Positions 36,655 to 45,079 of a stretch of 64,000 bases of DNA are shown here, piece by piece; the stretch's first letter is position 1, and every line of letters begins with the position of its first letter. The translations under genes and the position numbers were made by a program. The notes beneath the pieces were generated by a model. It saw only the letters and a program-made list of their open reading frames with translations. It had not been told where the DNA came from and searched no databases. The stretch lies in NCBI GenBank assembly GCA_027623295.1, contig JAQBXR010000015.1, positions 1 through 64,000 on the forward strand, written 5' to 3'. Origin of the DNA: Planctomycetota bacterium. GTDB lineage: Bacteria; Planctomycetota; UBA1135.

Positions 36655-37392
36655 TCAAGCTTTTGCTTTTCCACCACGCATCCAACGTGGTAAATAAGCT
36701 GCACCCAGATAAAATAGGGGCGTATCTAATAAGGCGACCGATGCCTTGAACAGCCATAAATCTAGAATTACCCAACCCATTTGGGCGGGCGGCCATTTTC
36801 CGGCAAATAGAACGAAGACCACTAATGCCGAATCGAGTAGTTGGGAAAGCAAGGTGCTTGCATTGTTGCGCAACCACAAATGCTTTCCTTTGGTGAGGCG
36901 TTTCCAGAAATGGAAAATGCGAATGTCGACAAACTGAGCTACCAGGTAAGCCGTCATGGAGGCGCCAATCACGCGCCAAGTATTCCCGAACACCAGGGTG
37001 TAGATGCCATCGTCCACGGTCGAGTCGGCAATCGCTGGAAATTGATCTCCTAAATACAAGGTGATCAGAACCAAGATCGATGCCAGAAAACCACCAAACA
37101 CCACCAAGTTTGCGCGCCGTCGTCCGTAAATTTCGGACAGCAAATCGGTAATCAAAAAGGTGATGGGGTAGGGCAAGACCCCGGCAGACAAAATGAACTC
37201 GTGGCCCAACCAGTTCACATGAATGAATTTATTCGCGATGAGGTTGGTGACCACCAGCGAGCCAGTGAACAACGCTGCCAGCATGAGGAACACAACCTCG
37301 CTACGTCCCTCAAGGGGGTTCTCTGCGAAAGGCTCGTACTCTGGGCTAAGGTTCACTTCAGGGGGTAGGTCTCTTTGACCCACGCTGCCCAT
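36655..37392 (-). CDS. Queuosine precursor transporter (YhhQ/VUT family)
   Basis: A 245-residue inner-membrane protein with about six hydrophobic segments. The VUT/YhhQ hallmarks are VVTNLIANKFI, SAGVLPYPITFLITDLLSEIYGR and YLVAQFVDIRIFHFWKRLT. Members import preQ0/preQ1 for the tRNA modification queuosine; no queuosine enzyme gene is in the window. The ATG at 37392 overlaps the preceding gene by 40 bases. A later start at Met37 would remove the overlap but also a hydrophilic N-terminus that looks genuine. Confidence 0.9.
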   Translation of the reverse strand: MGSVGQRDLPPEVNLSPEYEPFAENPLEGRSEVVFLMLAALFTGSLVVTNLIANKFIHVNWLGHEFILSAGVLPYPITFLITDLLSEIYGRRRANLVVFGGFLASILVLITLYLGDQFPAIADSTVDDGIYTLVFGNTWRVIGASMTAYLVAQFVDIRIFHFWKRLTKGKHLWLRNNASTLLSQLLDSALVVFVLFAGKWPPAQMGWVILDLWLFKASVALLDTPLFYLGAAYLPRWMRGGKAKA

Positions 37393-38639
37393 TCTTCATC
37401 GGCCTTGGCGAAAGACCAACCCCAAACATCTTTGAGAATCTTGCGCTGCGTAGGAAGGTTGTTGGTGAGGTCGTCGGCAGTCTTGAGTTTGGTAACCCAT
37501 AGACCGAACTTTTCCGGGTCCTTTTGCATGAGAAACATCACCTTGGACCAAGAGGTTAGATGAGCTTCAAACCCGAGGTCGCCAAAGCTTCGAAAGCTAC
37601 TTAGGTCTGCAAAGCCTGGAGCCTCTCCCCTCACCACGTATTTGCGTACCAAGGGCTCCCATTCTTGGGCATCCTTTTGCAGCTTGACTGAGCCTTCATC
37701 CATATCGTAGAAGTTGTATTCATCGGAGTTGCGCTTCGACATGTAATGTCCCAAGCCAACACGTAACCAGACCGGAGCCTCCACAAGGTACAGCATGAAG
37801 CCATCTAGGAAGTTAATCGCAAAGTTGTGTTGCAGTCCATTGTGCAAATGCTGGTCGTGCTTCATCTCTTCGGCTTCGGTGGAAAGGCCAAACCAAAGCG
37901 AACGCGAAACTGGCTCGGTATCGGGCGGACGCCAGGTGCAATGCCAGCGCTGCGGATTCGAATCGAGGTGACCGATGTAATGCCGCTTGATCATGCCGAA
38001 ATCTTCTTCGTAGCGCATCATCAAGAACTCAAACTTCATCGGCATGCCAAAGTACTGGCCAAGGCCGACCCATAAGGGCATGCCTGGGGCGCGGTCCTGA
38101 TTGTCGATATAAATCTTTTCCAAGTCACCTTTCCAAGAACCGTTAGCTTCCGCATCGATGAATTCTTGTTCGGTAGGAAGGTAAAGGAACTGCTCCTCGG
38201 TGTAGCCGGTGAGACCGAGCAAATGCTGATAAGCCTTTTCCATACGAAAGGCCATGAGGTGAACACGCATCCACCGATCCAAAGTACTGGTTTTCTTCGG
38301 GTCGACTTTGGGGAACAACTCCTGCAGCTCGGTGAGTTCTGCGCGATAAGCCTTTTTATCCTTCACCGGGATTTTCCACGGCTCCAAGTCAGACCCAAAG
38401 CGAAAGTGGGTGCTCTCAAGCCACACCATGTTTTGCGCCCCAACCACGCGCTCGATGTCTTTCGAGTCAGAAATGAAGAATTGGAACGGGCCGTGGTTTT
38501 GAATGCCAGCAGCTTCCATGACTTTTGAGTCAAATTCGCAAACCGTGCAAACTTCTTCCTTTTTGTGTTGCGCGGAGGCAGGCAAAGTGAATAGGCACAG
38601 CGCTAATAGGACGCTGATAGGCAAAATGAATGATTTCAT
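37353..38639 (-). CDS. Exported DUF1570-like protein with lost metallopeptidase site
   Basis: A 428-residue exported protein (signal peptide cut after LPASA) with a CxxC pair just after the signal (Cys31, Cys34). Its middle resembles the peptidase core encoded at 14528-17239. Where that protein has HEASHQF it has NGLQHNF (only the second His, His271, kept), and where that has WLNEG it has WLRVG (Val294 for the zinc-binding Glu). Zinc proteolysis is therefore unlikely; a binding or chaperone role is possible. It sits between the HEAT protein (4-base overlap) and the queuosine transporter. Confidence 0.65.
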   Translation of the reverse strand: MKSFILPISVLLALCLFTLPASAQHKKEEVCTVCEFDSKVMEAAGIQNHGPFQFFISDSKDIERVVGAQNMVWLESTHFRFGSDLEPWKIPVKDKKAYRAELTELQELFPKVDPKKTSTLDRWMRVHLMAFRMEKAYQHLLGLTGYTEEQFLYLPTEQEFIDAEANGSWKGDLEKIYIDNQDRAPGMPLWVGLGQYFGMPMKFEFLMMRYEEDFGMIKRHYIGHLDSNPQRWHCTWRPPDTEPVSRSLWFGLSTEAEEMKHDQHLHNGLQHNFAINFLDGFMLYLVEAPVWLRVGLGHYMSKRNSDEYNFYDMDEGSVKLQKDAQEWEPLVRKYVVRGEAPGFADLSSFRSFGDLGFEAHLTSWSKVMFLMQKDPEKFGLWVTKLKTADDLTNNLPTQRKILKDVWGWSFAKADEEWAAWVKETYPLK

Positions 38640-39529
38640 AGTTTGGCTTTCCAGGCTTCCGCGCGCTCAATGATTTCTGTCATGGAGGGGCGGTCGAGTG
38701 GCTCTTCTTTGGAGATGATGACCCGGCAAGCGTTGATAGCTGCCAAACGCAAGGTGGTGTCTGATTCTGACAAGAAAGGTGCCAGTAACTTGGCTTGTTC
38801 TTCAACCCCAAACAACTCAAACATCCGAATCGCAGTGAGCTTTTCCTTAAAGTGTTTGCGCTGCAGCAAAGGAGTAATCTCGCTGACTAAGGGGCCGCGT
38901 TTTACACCGGCAAAATCTGCGCGAATACGAACAGATTCTTTTAACCATTTCTCCGCAACTTGGGCTTCGATCGCAGGCACTGCACTTGCAACACCTCGAA
39001 GAGCCAAACCGCGCGCTGCTTGATAGGCAAGCTCTGGATTCTCATGCGTCATGGACTCGGTCAGAAACTTTTTACTTTCTTTCAGGCTGCTTTCTGCCCA
39101 GCGTCGCACCAAATAAATACGCAGTGCATCTACGTGCTTTGTTTGAAGGCTATTCCACGCCAGCTCTAAATCGTCCTCGACCAAAATGGTGTCCAGCACG
39201 GTCCATAAGGAGTCCAAGCCTTTAGTGCCATCCATGCGCTTCACTGCATCGAAGGACAATGGAATCACGGCCTCGCCAAGCTCTAGTAATTGGGCAACAC
39301 CCTCAGCGACTTCCTCTTCTTTCTCGCCCTTCTCAATTAAGCGTAGAGCTTTTTGCGCGACCTTTTTGTTGGGGCTAGTTAAGCGCGCAAACTTTTCCTT
39401 CTTTGGCTTTGGTTTCTCCTCTTGCGAGTCCGTTTCCGGTGCAGGCTCTTGAAGTGCAGGATGGCAGAAAGGTAAACGCGCTGGTGTGGCCGGCGGGCAA
39501 AGAAGGGGGAGGAGGAGGGAAAGGATCAC
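38636..39529 (-). CDS. Exported HEAT-repeat-like protein
   Basis: A 297-residue protein with an N-terminal signal sequence, a Lys/Pro/Glu-rich linker (residues 30-47) and an all-helical remainder that reads as HEAT-like repeats. Examples are AYQAARGLALRGVASAVPAIEA and the segment around LLAPFLSESDTTLRLAAINACR. It is probably a periplasmic scaffold. It overlaps both neighbours by four bases (ATGA), so it is translationally coupled to the parvulin-like and DUF1570-like genes and may form a complex with their products; that is inference. Confidence 0.68.
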   Translation of the reverse strand: MILSLLLPLLCPPATPARLPFCHPALQEPAPETDSQEEKPKPKKEKFARLTSPNKKVAQKALRLIEKGEKEEEVAEGVAQLLELGEAVIPLSFDAVKRMDGTKGLDSLWTVLDTILVEDDLELAWNSLQTKHVDALRIYLVRRWAESSLKESKKFLTESMTHENPELAYQAARGLALRGVASAVPAIEAQVAEKWLKESVRIRADFAGVKRGPLVSEITPLLQRKHFKEKLTAIRMFELFGVEEQAKLLAPFLSESDTTLRLAAINACRVIISKEEPLDRPSMTEIIERAEAWKAKL

Positions 39530-40227
39530 TCGGGCTCAGGTGCGAGGCGGTTGCGGCGGAAGGATTGGGGAAGAGCGTTAAGAAGCTCCGGGTTTCCGCG
39601 TAGTGGCAGTGTATCCCAGTCTTTTTTGGCTTGAGTGCGGTCCGCAGGAGTTCCGACAGGGAACAGCATCCGATAGGCGGCGACCTGTGCGCGGTTACGC
39701 GGGCCATCAAAGCGCTGCTCTAGCAGGATGAGCTCCCATCCGTTGGAAGTGGCAATGGGGCCGCTCCATTCTCCATTTTCTAGGAGGGCGATGGCCGCAG
39801 CAGCGGCAGCACCAAGAGCAGAGGGATTGGGTTGGGTAATGGTGTCGGCTTCGGCTTCCCGGCCCATTTGTTTCGCCCAAGCAGTGTAAACCGGCAAGAA
39901 TTGACCCTCAGAACGGATTTTTTCTGCCCAGGTGTCCGCTTCTGCCTTGGCTGCGTCGCTCTCCCGAGGATGGGATTGGTGCAGGATGGCGGTTTCACCA
40001 AGGCCAAATTGAAGGAGATGGGAGCGGAGGATGGCGTCGCCCTCTGCGGAGAAGGAGTGGCGTAAAGCCTGCTCAGCCTCTGTAACTACTTGATAGCTAA
40101 GCTCGTAGGGGCCCACAAACAGACCCTCGGGGCGGCTGCAGCTGGGCTGTGAGGCTAGGGCCAAAAGGGCCATGCACCAAGGTAACCAGGTAGTGGGTTT
40201 AAATAGTGGAAGGTTCTGAGGGCTCAT
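39526..40227 (-). CDS. Exported parvulin-like protein
   Basis: A 233-residue protein with an N-terminal hydrophobic signal (about residues 13-28) and a Cys at 30 that could be lipidated, though the lipobox QPSC is poor. The only recognisable motif is ENGEWSGPIATSNGWELILLEQR (about residues 152-174). This is the typical end of a PpiC/parvulin prolyl isomerase domain. The rest is divergent. It is the first gene of the minus-strand operon and is divergent from the SurA-like gene at 40313, so two folding-factor-like genes share an 85-base promoter region. Confidence 0.6.
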   Translation of the reverse strand: MSPQNLPLFKPTTWLPWCMALLALASQPSCSRPEGLFVGPYELSYQVVTEAEQALRHSFSAEGDAILRSHLLQFGLGETAILHQSHPRESDAAKAEADTWAEKIRSEGQFLPVYTAWAKQMGREAEADTITQPNPSALGAAAAAAIALLENGEWSGPIATSNGWELILLEQRFDGPRNRAQVAAYRMLFPVGTPADRTQAKKDWDTLPLRGNPELLNALPQSFRRNRLAPEPE

Positions 40228-40312
40228 TTCCGTTCACAGGGGCTTGTGCAGTGTAAAATATCCGACCAACAGTATTGCTGGGTCTCCTGAAATCACAATT
40301 CTAGAATAGATC

Positions 40313-41872
40313 ATGTCTTCCATCCTCCTAGCGTTACTTGCTTTGCCTCTGCTTCAGCAGCCGGCTGCAGCCGCTCCTCCAACGGTTCAAGACGCAGCCA
40401 GCACCACGCAATCCGAACTCTCGGGCTCTATAAGCCATGAAGAGAAGGTCAAACGTGCTTATATCTTCACTACCGGTTCTCGTTATATGTTGCAGCGGAT
40501 GCTCGATGAGCTCCTTGCCGACGAGCAGAATCGCCGTAAGGAAGCCAGCCTGCCCCTCGGCGACATCAACATCAGCGAGGTCGAGCTAGAAAAGGCTCTG
40601 CAGGATCGCATCGACGCAGTGAAGGCCCAGGATCCGAACTTGGACTTTTGGAAACAGGTGATCGCACAAGGGTTCACCAAGGAAACCTTCCGCCAAGAAA
40701 TGCATCGCAGCTTGAAGGCGCGCGCCATGTTCTTCCCGATTGATCCAGAGCAATGGCCGGTTGATCAACTTGCCGTGATTCTTGGTGAGCAATACTGGGA
40801 AGGCATGATGAAGGAAGGCTGGGAGGAGCGCTTGGCTGCAAAGGCCAACAACGAGGATCTTGAGCAGATCAACTCGCAAACCTTGAACATGCTGCTCATG
40901 CCAACCGTGTGGCGTTACCTCATGGATGCAGCGGAAATCCTCTATCCATCCGATGGCCTGCCCGAGGGCGTGGCTATGCGCGTGAACGGCCGCGACGTGA
41001 TGACGGACGATGTCATCAAAACCATCAGTCCCTTCCTAGGTGCAACTGATCGTCAGTGGGCCGAGTCTTTCGTGGCCAATATTGAGGCTGCAGAAACGGC
41101 CCTCAAGGCGTCTGGTAAATGGCTTTCGATGGAGGCAGCCGCAGAACTACTCGCCGCCGAAGCTGCCGAATACGAAGGTACTTTCATCCCTCACGAAATG
41201 ATGGTCACCCAGTTCTTGGGCTACCCAAGCATGGAGATTTACACGCAGTTCTTCCGCGCGAAGCACTCCTTTAAGCAAACCATGCCTGCTGCTGACAGCG
41301 ATGAATACCGCAAAATGCAGGAAGCTCAAGTCGCCAAGCGCGGATCTTTCTACGGCGCGGGCAAAGTCAATGTCGACGTGATCATGATCAGCGCACGTGA
41401 CCTTTCCACGGGCAAGTTCAACTTGGAAGGCGATCCTTACATCTCTGCAGGTGAGCGCGCCAACGAAGTGGCTGACATCTTGGCGGGTGGTACCGACTTC
41501 GATGAAGTGCTCAATGAGTACTCGGATTACCCAGATAAGGTGCCTGGAAGTCAGGCTGCCATGCCGCAACCGCAGCGCGGGCACTTCCCTCCTCAGAGCC
41601 GCAACGATTTACGTGGCTTTATTGGAGAGAGCGATTACACCGATTTCCTTTTCGGTTACTCCATCTCCGATGACATCTTCTTCAACGCGGAAGAAGGTGC
41701 GATCTACGGTCCAGTACGGGGTCCTTTGGGCTACTACTTTTACCGCGTGAAGAGTCGCATTGAGGCTCCAAACAAGATGGATATCGACGCGAACGAGCGC
41801 GACCTTTACATTGTGAACGACGACTTGCTCACCATGAGCTTCTTGGGCTTCCTCGAAGGATTGTCTAAGTAA
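40313..41872 (+). CDS. SurA/PrsA-like periplasmic peptidyl-prolyl isomerase
   Basis: A 519-residue exported protein: signal peptide (about residues 1-20), a long helical SurA_N-like chaperone region, and a C-terminal parvulin-like domain (about 350-495). The latter contains ISAGERANEVADILAGGTDFDEVL and ends GAIYGPVRGPLGYYFYRVKSR. It probably assists folding of outer-membrane or exported proteins. Isomerase catalytic residues cannot be confirmed by eye. It is followed 43 bases later by the ABC exporter gene. Confidence 0.7.
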   Translation: MSSILLALLALPLLQQPAAAAPPTVQDAASTTQSELSGSISHEEKVKRAYIFTTGSRYMLQRMLDELLADEQNRRKEASLPLGDINISEVELEKALQDRIDAVKAQDPNLDFWKQVIAQGFTKETFRQEMHRSLKARAMFFPIDPEQWPVDQLAVILGEQYWEGMMKEGWEERLAAKANNEDLEQINSQTLNMLLMPTVWRYLMDAAEILYPSDGLPEGVAMRVNGRDVMTDDVIKTISPFLGATDRQWAESFVANIEAAETALKASGKWLSMEAAAELLAAEAAEYEGTFIPHEMMVTQFLGYPSMEIYTQFFRAKHSFKQTMPAADSDEYRKMQEAQVAKRGSFYGAGKVNVDVIMISARDLSTGKFNLEGDPYISAGERANEVADILAGGTDFDEVLNEYSDYPDKVPGSQAAMPQPQRGHFPPQSRNDLRGFIGESDYTDFLFGYSISDDIFFNAEEGAIYGPVRGPLGYYFYRVKSRIEAPNKMDIDANERDLYIVNDDLLTMSFLGFLEGLSK

Positions 41873-41915
41873 AGTAAAGACTCATTAGGTCGTCACTCCA
41901 TTCTCGGTTGACGCA

Positions 41916-43808
41916 TTGTCCAGAAAAAAAAGCAAAGGATCCATCCTTTCCGCTTTCCGCCGGTTGGCGCCTTATTTAAGGCCTTACCGGCGGCAAGCCT
42001 TTGGGGTGATCACACTCGGCGCCATTGCGGCCATGGGTGGGCGTGTAACGTTGCTTTTCTTTAAGCCGTTGACCGACCGACTAGGGCTTGGAGAAGCCTC
42101 GAACCAGGACGCTTCGGCTTCCATGCTTGAGGAGTTCACCAGTAATACCATGGAGCCATGGCTAGCGACCTTCTCCGATTGGGGTATGCCAGAGGGTGTG
42201 AGTCAGGTGGTGGTCATGCTGCTGCTGATGTGCTCCATAGCGCTGGTCATTTCGATCGTTCAGTTCTTCTTCTTGCGCCTCGCTCGCATGTTGTCCGTGC
42301 GCATGGTGACGGATTTACGGATTGAACTTGCGGACTACGTCATGAAGCTCGGTATGGGGTTTCATTCCGACCGACGTTTAGGCGACATCATCTCACGCCT
42401 CACCGTCGATGTTGCGGCAAGCTTACGCGTGATCAGCGTCATGTTGGAAGAGATTGTGCAAGCCCCGGTGGCGATTCTCGCTTCCCTTTTTGTAGCTTGG
42501 GCTGCAGAACCAACCGCCACCATGGGTATGTTGATTCTGATCCCTATCATTGCGCTTCCGATTGCAAAGATTGGTCCGCGCATTCGCCGTCGTGCGAAGA
42601 AGTCACAGGACAGCTTGGGCGATACCACGCAACGCCTCACGCAAATGCTTTCGGGTATTCGAGTGGTGAAGGCATTTCGCATGGAGCAGCAAGAGATAGC
42701 GAATTTCCGCCAAGCAAACGATGAGTTTGTGCATGAAACCGGGCGTATGATTCGAGCGCAAGCCACCAGTTTGGCGGTGACCGCATTCTTTGCGAATGGT
42801 GGCATTGGACTGGTTTTAGGACTGTTGGTGATTTTGCACTTGTCACTCATCGCCAGTGGACAAGGCGCGATTTTTAGTGGCGCTGGCACCATGGTGGTAT
42901 TCCTAACTTCGATCGGCATGTTGATGGCTTACGTCAAACGCCTCACTCGTGCCTTCGCGGCGATTTACGGGGCTTTAGGCTCAATCGATCGCGTATTTGA
43001 AGTTTTTGAGCTGAAGGCCGAAGCAGAGGACCAGCCAGGCGCACAAGCCTTCACTGGCTTGAAGCAAGGTATTCGCTTTGATCAAGTCGGGTTCACTTAC
43101 CCTGATGCAGCGCAGGGTGCACTGACTGGCATTCAACTTGAAGTCGCACGCGGAGAACGCATTGCCTTAGTCGGGTTATCCGGTGCCGGAAAAAGCACCA
43201 TCTTGGATTTGGTCGCCCGTTTCTACGAAGCTACCGAGGGCAAGATTCTGGTAGATGGCATCGACCTGCGTGATTTGCGTAAGAGTGATTGGATGGACCA
43301 CCTTGCAGTCGTGCAGCAACAGCCGTTTTTGTTTCAGGCCTCGATTCGCGACAATATCTGCTATGGAAGTTTGGATGCCAGTGAGGAAGACATCCTTGCT
43401 GCCTGTAAGGCGGCCCATCTCAGCGAGACTTTGCAACAGCTACCCGATGGCTTAGATACGCAAGTTGGCGATTCCGGTGCCCGCCTAAGTGGGGGCCAAG
43501 CGCAACGCGTGACTATTGCCCGTGCGCTGCTCAAGGACGCCGATGTGCTCCTTCTCGACGAAGCCACCAGTGCTCTCGATTCGGAGTCGGAGCGTAAGGT
43601 ACAAGATGCTCTGGAGAACCTCATGGAGGGTCGTACCACTTTCGTGATTGCGCATCGCCTTGGCACCATTCGTAGTGCCGATAAGATTCTCGTTTTGGAC
43701 AGCGGCCGCATTATTGAGAGCGGCACCCACGATGCCTTGATTGCCGCAGGCGGCAGTTACGCCACGATGTGGGCCCTCCAAGTGGGTGGCTTAGAGAGCG
43801 AAGCTTAG
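41916..43808 (+). CDS. MsbA-like ABC transporter, fused permease and ATPase
   Basis: A 630-residue half-transporter. The N-terminal six-helix domain (about residues 20-345) is followed by the nucleotide-binding domain with Walker A VGLSGAGKST, Q-loop VVQQQPFLFQ, signature LSGGQAQRV, Walker B VLLLDEATSALD and the switch His in VIAHRLGT. The architecture matches lipid A/lipid exporters such as MsbA, but multidrug or lipopeptide export is also possible. The start is TTG at 41916 (MSRKKSKG); no ATG is available before the first membrane helix. It ends with a 4-base convergent overlap with ispF. Confidence 0.92.
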   Translation: MSRKKSKGSILSAFRRLAPYLRPYRRQAFGVITLGAIAAMGGRVTLLFFKPLTDRLGLGEASNQDASASMLEEFTSNTMEPWLATFSDWGMPEGVSQVVVMLLLMCSIALVISIVQFFFLRLARMLSVRMVTDLRIELADYVMKLGMGFHSDRRLGDIISRLTVDVAASLRVISVMLEEIVQAPVAILASLFVAWAAEPTATMGMLILIPIIALPIAKIGPRIRRRAKKSQDSLGDTTQRLTQMLSGIRVVKAFRMEQQEIANFRQANDEFVHETGRMIRAQATSLAVTAFFANGGIGLVLGLLVILHLSLIASGQGAIFSGAGTMVVFLTSIGMLMAYVKRLTRAFAAIYGALGSIDRVFEVFELKAEAEDQPGAQAFTGLKQGIRFDQVGFTYPDAAQGALTGIQLEVARGERIALVGLSGAGKSTILDLVARFYEATEGKILVDGIDLRDLRKSDWMDHLAVVQQQPFLFQASIRDNICYGSLDASEEDILAACKAAHLSETLQQLPDGLDTQVGDSGARLSGGQAQRVTIARALLKDADVLLLDEATSALDSESERKVQDALENLMEGRTTFVIAHRLGTIRSADKILVLDSGRIIESGTHDALIAAGGSYATMWALQVGGLESEA

Positions 43809-44332
43809 GCTTTCCGTGCAGCGATAAGAATGACCACGGCCTGTACTTCCACAGCGCCGCCAAAACCACCTTCTGTGGTTTTCCCTTTTAGGTTTACCCG
43901 GCTCACTGGTAAATCCAGCATCTGTGCAAGATTGGCACGGATGGCGGCACGATGCGGTGCCAACTTTGGCGAATCGCAGATGACAACGAGGTCGGCCGAG
44001 GCCACGACCAAGTTCTGGGCGTGTAATAACGACACTGCAGCTTCGACAAACTGAGTGCTTGCTGCGCCTTTCCATTTAGGATCGGTGTCCGGGAACAGGG
44101 TGCCGAGGTCGTCTAGGCCGGCGGCGCCAAGCATGGCATCGCACAGTGCGTGGAGCAGGGCGTCGGCATCGGAGTGACCCTTGGGGCCAACCTCATTGGG
44201 GATTTCCACGCCACCTAAGATGCAGGAGCGTCCTTCGACTAGGGCATGACGGTCCCAGCCGAGGCCAATACGGGGTGCAGAATCAGGAACCAAAGTCGAG
44301 CGCCATCGAGTTGCGCAGGAGAGCTTCGGCAA
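43805..44332 (-). CDS. ispF: 2-C-methyl-D-erythritol 2,4-cyclodiphosphate synthase
   Basis: Fifth enzyme of the MEP isoprenoid pathway, forming the cyclic diphosphate. Zinc ligands lie in RIGLGWDRH and the His of GHSDADALLHALCDAMLGAAGL; other landmarks are LFPDTDP, a strand NLVVASADLVVIC and LKGKTTEGGFGG. The ATG at 44332 lies inside ispD and adds 13 residues that are unlike the family. A TTG at 44293, overlapping the ispD stop by 11 bases, gives a more typical N-terminus (VPDSAPRIG) and may be the real start. Confidence 0.94.
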   Translation of the reverse strand: MPKLSCATRWRSTLVPDSAPRIGLGWDRHALVEGRSCILGGVEIPNEVGPKGHSDADALLHALCDAMLGAAGLDDLGTLFPDTDPKWKGAASTQFVEAAVSLLHAQNLVVASADLVVICDSPKLAPHRAAIRANLAQMLDLPVSRVNLKGKTTEGGFGGAVEVQAVVILIAARKA

Positions 44333-44996
44333 GCAGAAGATCGCGCGGTAAAGTGATTTTGAAGTTGGGGCCTTGGCAAGGGACCAACTCCGGAGGGTGG
44401 CCGATGTTCTCCAACATCATGGATTCATCGGTAGGGAGGCCATCGGCAGCGGTGTCCCAGGATGAAAAAGCTTGGCGCATCCATTCGGTTTTGGCGACTT
44501 GCGGAGTTTGCGCGCGCCATAAACCTTCACGAGGAACCGTGGACTGGACGCGGGTGTCGGCACAACTTTGCTTCAAGGTGTCGGACAAAGGTTCCGCGGC
44601 TAATGCGGCACCGGTTTTTCGGGCGGCTCGCAAAACGGCCTCTAAATCTTCGGCTTGAAGCAGAGGGCGCGCGGCATCGTGCACCAAAAGATAGGGGAGG
44701 TCCGAGCCTGCCGCCCAGCAGCCATTCTTGCTCGACAACCAACGCTCTTCGCCGCCGGCAACGACTTGATCCACTCCCAAAGATGCAGGATCAGTGTGCC
44801 ATTCATCGGCTAGGCGCTGCACATCGAAATCGTTCATGACTAGGATAATCCGGCCGATTGACGGAGATTTGCGCAGGGTGTGCAGGCTGTATTCTAGCAC
44901 CGGGCGCCCGGCCAGCCGCATAAGAGCCTTGTTCACGCCCCCCATGCGGCGTCCCTGGCCAGCGGCGACCAATACGGCGGCGGTGTCTGCAGTCAT
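44283..44996 (-). CDS. ispD: 2-C-methyl-D-erythritol 4-phosphate cytidylyltransferase
   Basis: Third enzyme of the MEP pathway; joins CMP from CTP to MEP. The 237 residues open with AVLVAAGQGRRMGG, the CTP-binding glycine-rich loop, followed by NKALMRLAGRPVLEYSL, then LLVHDAARPLL, EPLSDTLKQ and WRAQTPQVAKTEWM. It overlaps ispF, the usual ispDF arrangement, so the two steps are co-expressed. A possible promoter lies in the 83-base gap to the divergent repeat-protein gene. Confidence 0.95.
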   Translation of the reverse strand: MTADTAAVLVAAGQGRRMGGVNKALMRLAGRPVLEYSLHTLRKSPSIGRIILVMNDFDVQRLADEWHTDPASLGVDQVVAGGEERWLSSKNGCWAAGSDLPYLLVHDAARPLLQAEDLEAVLRAARKTGAALAAEPLSDTLKQSCADTRVQSTVPREGLWRAQTPQVAKTEWMRQAFSSWDTAADGLPTDESMMLENIGHPPELVPCQGPNFKITLPRDLLLAEALLRNSMALDFGS

Positions 44997-45079
44997 GGCC
45001 TCAGGGTAACAGGAAGGGACCTTTGTAAAAAACTTGAAGGATTTCCTAACGTTCGACTACCTCGGTCGTTATAGAATCC

